From CAWIHK01 sp963835935 (GTDB lineage: Bacteria; Bacteroidota; Ignavibacteria; UBA10030; CAVZMI01), in NCBI GenBank assembly GCA_963835935.1, contig CAWIHK010000002.1, positions 806,001 through 870,000 on the forward strand: a stretch of 64,000 bases of DNA, written 5' to 3'. Positions 61,583-64,000 of this stretch are shown here, in pieces. Within the stretch, counting starts at the first letter, position 1. Each line of letters starts with the position of its first letter. The position numbers were made by a program, and so were the translations under genes. The notes below the pieces were generated by a model that was given only the letters and a program-made list of their open reading frames with translations, searched no databases and had not been told where the DNA came from.

Positions 61583-62554
61583 ATGAAGAACACTTTTCTT
61601 TGTTTACTATCTATTTTTCTCGCTCAGTTCTTATTTTCTCAAACGATGACGGTACATACTAAAAGTGGCCAGGATACATATCAGCTTAGCCAAGTCGACA
61701 GCATTACATTCATGAGCGCGAGTCCAGTCGATACTGTTGCCGGAGGGAGTTACCTGTATATCGCATGTGAAAAAAGCAATTATGTATTGCAGTACAAAAT
61801 GGATGGTTCGGGCACGATTAAAAAAATAGGTTCAGGGTTTCAGGGTGCTGCATCTCTCGCTATCAACCCGATCACGAATGAATTGTTTTTATCGGACGAC
61901 GATGGATCGCCGGGAGTGTATGTTGTGCATTCCAATCAAAGTGTTGCGGGTGTTGGCGCAAACGGTAATTTTTCCAATCCCAATGGATTGGCCTTTGATA
62001 ATCAGAATAATTTACTTGTGGCCGATGCGGGCAGTTCGATCTTACGATATAACCTGACTCAAAATCAGAACACGACTATAGCAACTGGATTTTCCATTCC
62101 TCAGGGAGTTGCTTTCTACGACAATACTATTTATTTCTCGGATGCAAACGGTTATATATATTTCATACGATCAACCGACACTAATTTGCCTATCAATCAG
62201 GCAGATACCACCCACCGGCTCATCAATACACCATTAGTTATACATAGCGAGGGTGGATTAATTACTGATGGTAACGGAAAGCTATATGCATCCGACGCGT
62301 ATGGTCAAGTCGTAGTCGTGGATATCGTAAACAAAACCTATGAATATATAAATGTGGGAAGTGGTATAATGAACAGGGGTCTCGCGTTAATAGAAAATCA
62401 AACCAAGTTGTTAGTTTCCGACTACAACAACAATAGAATATTAGTCGTTAATTTGTCCGACAAATCCGTTTCAGTGTTCATAGATAATAGTTTAATTAGC
62501 GGTCCATTTGGTCTCTTGGTGTCCTCAAAAGATTTTGGTTATTTTCAAAAGTAG
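61583..62554 (+). CDS. Secreted NHL/SMP-30-like beta-propeller protein
   Basis: A 323-residue protein with a signal peptide (ends L-F-S-Q) and an N-terminal strand region 'MTVHTKSGQDTYQLSQVDSITF', common in Bacteroidota surface proteins. Repeated blades contain 'ASLAINPITNELFLSDDDGSPGVYVV', 'NPNGLAFDNQNNLLVADAGSSILRY', 'GVAFYDNTIYFSDANGYIYFI' and 'GLITDGNGKLYASDAYGQVVVVD', so a six-bladed propeller is likely. GCAGGAGA is upstream of the ATG. No T9SS domain is present. Function unknown. Confidence 0.82.
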   Translation: MKNTFLCLLSIFLAQFLFSQTMTVHTKSGQDTYQLSQVDSITFMSASPVDTVAGGSYLYIACEKSNYVLQYKMDGSGTIKKIGSGFQGAASLAINPITNELFLSDDDGSPGVYVVHSNQSVAGVGANGNFSNPNGLAFDNQNNLLVADAGSSILRYNLTQNQNTTIATGFSIPQGVAFYDNTIYFSDANGYIYFIRSTDTNLPINQADTTHRLINTPLVIHSEGGLITDGNGKLYASDAYGQVVVVDIVNKTYEYINVGSGIMNRGLALIENQTKLLVSDYNNNRILVVNLSDKSVSVFIDNSLISGPFGLLVSSKDFGYFQK

Positions 62555-62602
62555 TTGTCTAAGGGTCATCGAGATACTTCGTTATAACCGGGGAGTTTAA
62601 AC

Positions 62603-63673
62603 ATCATACAAGAAAAAAGTAATTTCAACATCTTAATTATTTCGAGTTTCTTCTTGCTGATTTTCATTAGCAATTCTTTCGCAGGGGTAATCTACGATCT
62701 GTCTCATAATATTGCATTTATTAAAAATGGAGAGGTTTGGGTTTCTGATATTAACAGACAGAAGATGAAACAGATCACCAACGACTCCGGGAAAGTCGAT
62801 GATTTTCTATTTTCACCATCCTTGAAATATCTCGCGTATGCCAGAATCCTCCGATACGAAGACGAACCGGGTTTGTGGGATGATACCGATAAGGTGCCGC
62901 AGCGTCCTGTGTGTTCGATCAAAATCATGGATCTTGCTACTGGAAATATCATCAAAGAAATCCTGTCGACGGAAGACACGTGGATCTATATTTCAAAATG
63001 GCTTCCCGGAGAGAAATTGTATTATTATAGTTCTTCCGGTTTTGATGTTTCGGGATTCTATACCTATGACATGCACAAAGATCTCAATGAAAAAATCGAT
63101 TATAACCAGAGCAGTATATTATGGAACACGGAGTACAGCCCGGATGGATCGCTGAAAACATATATCGATGACTCCGGAATCGGAAAAGAATTCAGAATGA
63201 ACCTTCATTTCGTAGATACAAAAACACATACCGATAAGATTCTTGTTTCAAAAAGAAGCATGGAGGATCATCGATTGGCGAATGACCTTAACCAGATCGC
63301 GTTTGTGGAGGTGGAAAATGTCGAGAAGAAGTACTATGACAAGCTGTGGATCTATAACATTAAAGAAGATTCCCTAAAAAATATATACAGAGGACCCGCG
63401 AATGCAAAAAGCGGCGGCGTAAATGGACTCTCCTGGTCTTTCAATGACAAGTATCTTGGGATGTTTTTCCCGCCAAACGCGACAGTAATAGAAGTCAACA
63501 ATCCAGAAAGTATTCGGCGTATCCAGGGATCGGATTTTTCCTGGATCGACAATGATAAAATCGTGTTCGCTCAGGGAGATAACACATATCTGTACAATTT
63601 GGAAGCAAACAAAAGTGATCTGCTCTTTGAGAACGCTTCGAAACCAACATTCTTATTGAAGAAAGACTATTAG
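62603..63673 (+). CDS. Secreted WD40/TolB-like propeller protein with possible non-AUG start
   Basis: About 350 residues. The TTG at 62654 is the first standard start codon, but it cuts the signal peptide in half. The frame is open from 62588, and GGGGAG (62589-62595) lies correctly for an ATC at 62603 or ATA at 62606, giving a full signal peptide (about 25 residues ending S-F-A-G). The mature part has blade motifs 'IAFIKNGEVWVSDINRQKMKQIT', 'WNTEYSPDGSLKTYID' and 'LSWSFNDKYLGMFF', a PD40/TolB-like propeller. The start choice is inference. Confidence 0.7.
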   Translation: MIQEKSNFNILIISSFFLLIFISNSFAGVIYDLSHNIAFIKNGEVWVSDINRQKMKQITNDSGKVDDFLFSPSLKYLAYARILRYEDEPGLWDDTDKVPQRPVCSIKIMDLATGNIIKEILSTEDTWIYISKWLPGEKLYYYSSSGFDVSGFYTYDMHKDLNEKIDYNQSSILWNTEYSPDGSLKTYIDDSGIGKEFRMNLHFVDTKTHTDKILVSKRSMEDHRLANDLNQIAFVEVENVEKKYYDKLWIYNIKEDSLKNIYRGPANAKSGGVNGLSWSFNDKYLGMFFPPNATVIEVNNPESIRRIQGSDFSWIDNDKIVFAQGDNTYLYNLEANKSDLLFENASKPTFLLKKDY

Positions 63674-63701
63674 AATCTCTATCACCAAGACTTCAGATGA
63701 C

Positions 63702-63930
63702 ACTTTATAAAAAAGTCAAAGTCCCCGCCGTCCCTCGACTGGCCTTCCCGTCCCGTATAATCGGGACGGGACTCGGCCCGAGTTGCTCGGGAACCAGAGC
63801 GACGGGACTCGCACAAAACGCTCGCAAGAGAAAAAAGTATTCTGAGTCACTGTGACAACAGCGACGTACATTGCGCCGTTCACAGAATAAATGAGTCATC
63901 AAGGGTCTACGACCCGTAGGGTTCGCGGCA
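63702..63930 (+). repeat. GC-rich dispersed repeat, copy 3
   Basis: The same element as at 60558 and 61282, but its internal GC palindrome block is replaced by a shorter GTCCCG/CGGGAC hairpin. Its right end matches copy 1 beyond the region shared with copy 2. It follows the propeller gene by 28 nt. Confidence 0.85.
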
Positions 63931-63958
63931 TAACGTCATTTTTACACCGGGACGTTAT
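63930..63958. other. 8-bp perfect hairpin (ATAACGTC/GACGTTAT)
   Basis: Arms 63930-63937 and 63951-63958 with a 13-nt loop. It begins with GCATAAC, like the word at 58900. Too short for a full attC, but of the same style. Confidence 0.5.
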
Positions 63959-64000
63959 ATGAAAATACACAGCCGTCGCAACTTGAAGGATTGATTTCTA

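Larger units (their letters stand above)
63674..64000. other. Intergenic region to right edge
   Basis: Contains repeat copy 3 (63702-63930), a GGGTC-TAC-GACCC hairpin (63903-63915) and the ATAACGTC/GACGTTAT hairpin. No gene is seen before the edge. Confidence 0.6.

Overview
The window looks like a chromosomal contig of a Bacteroidota/Ignavibacteriota-type bacterium, moderately AT-rich. Three secreted proteins end in the type IX secretion (T9SS) sorting domain with the 'QNYPNPFN' signature (an M6-type metalloprotease, a TIM-barrel-like protein and a metallo-beta-lactamase-fold protein). There is also a CarboxypepD_reg/TonB-dependent receptor next to a DUF4249 lipoprotein, plus DUF2911, DUF5703 and GH20 proteins. 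No rRNA or tRNA genes and no CRISPR array were seen. The lineage is inferred from gene families only.

Layout. 1-2424 (-): 5' part of a large secreted protein with a transglycosylase-like motif, running off the left edge. 2768-9526 (-): a REC-HisKA-HATPase hybrid, then a tight run of housekeeping genes (aat, an SDR, a family-5 uracil-DNA glycosylase, an alpha/beta hydrolase, an M19 dipeptidase, a secreted protein), then an SDR-fold protein lacking most catalytic residues. 9667-11155: a small V4R/HNOB-like protein and a methyltransferase. 11400-19922 (-): a group II intron that appears to sit inside the stop codon of a 2022-residue repeat-rich protease, preceded by a small acidic protein. 20540-22486: a T9SS TIM-barrel-like protein. 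22630-32539: hypC and hypD on the + strand, separated by about 8.5 kb holding a HEPN/nucleotidyltransferase pair at one edge, a MntA/HepT pair at the other, and between them an oppositely oriented envelope cassette (TetR, beta-barrel, methyltransferase, ABC ATPase, two FtsX-type permeases, LolA-like protein) with a perfect palindromic operator.

32.7-36.1 kb: an acetyltransferase, a Trm112-like/methyltransferase fusion, and a compact operon of a membrane protein, two tiny paralogous helix-turn-helix proteins and a Swt1-like HEPN protein. This operon is the best candidate for an undescribed toxin/defence module. 36.2-47.9 kb: glycoside hydrolase, Lrp-type effector domain, PD40 lipoprotein, MBL-T9SS protein, membrane AraC regulator, zinc-ribbon protein, DUF4249/TonB pair (receptor broken by one in-frame TGA), and an ECF sigma factor with a small membrane protein. 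48.2-58.5 kb: an orphan Cas6-like protein without any histidine, a glycosyltransferase, a DUF2911 protein, then a coiled-coil protein/GH20/flippase-like run and REC, tsaC and pfk.

58.5-64 kb is accessory: small proteins of unknown function, a cupin and two beta-propeller proteins, separated by three copies of a GC-rich dispersed repeat, a candidate integron attC-like structure and several hairpins.
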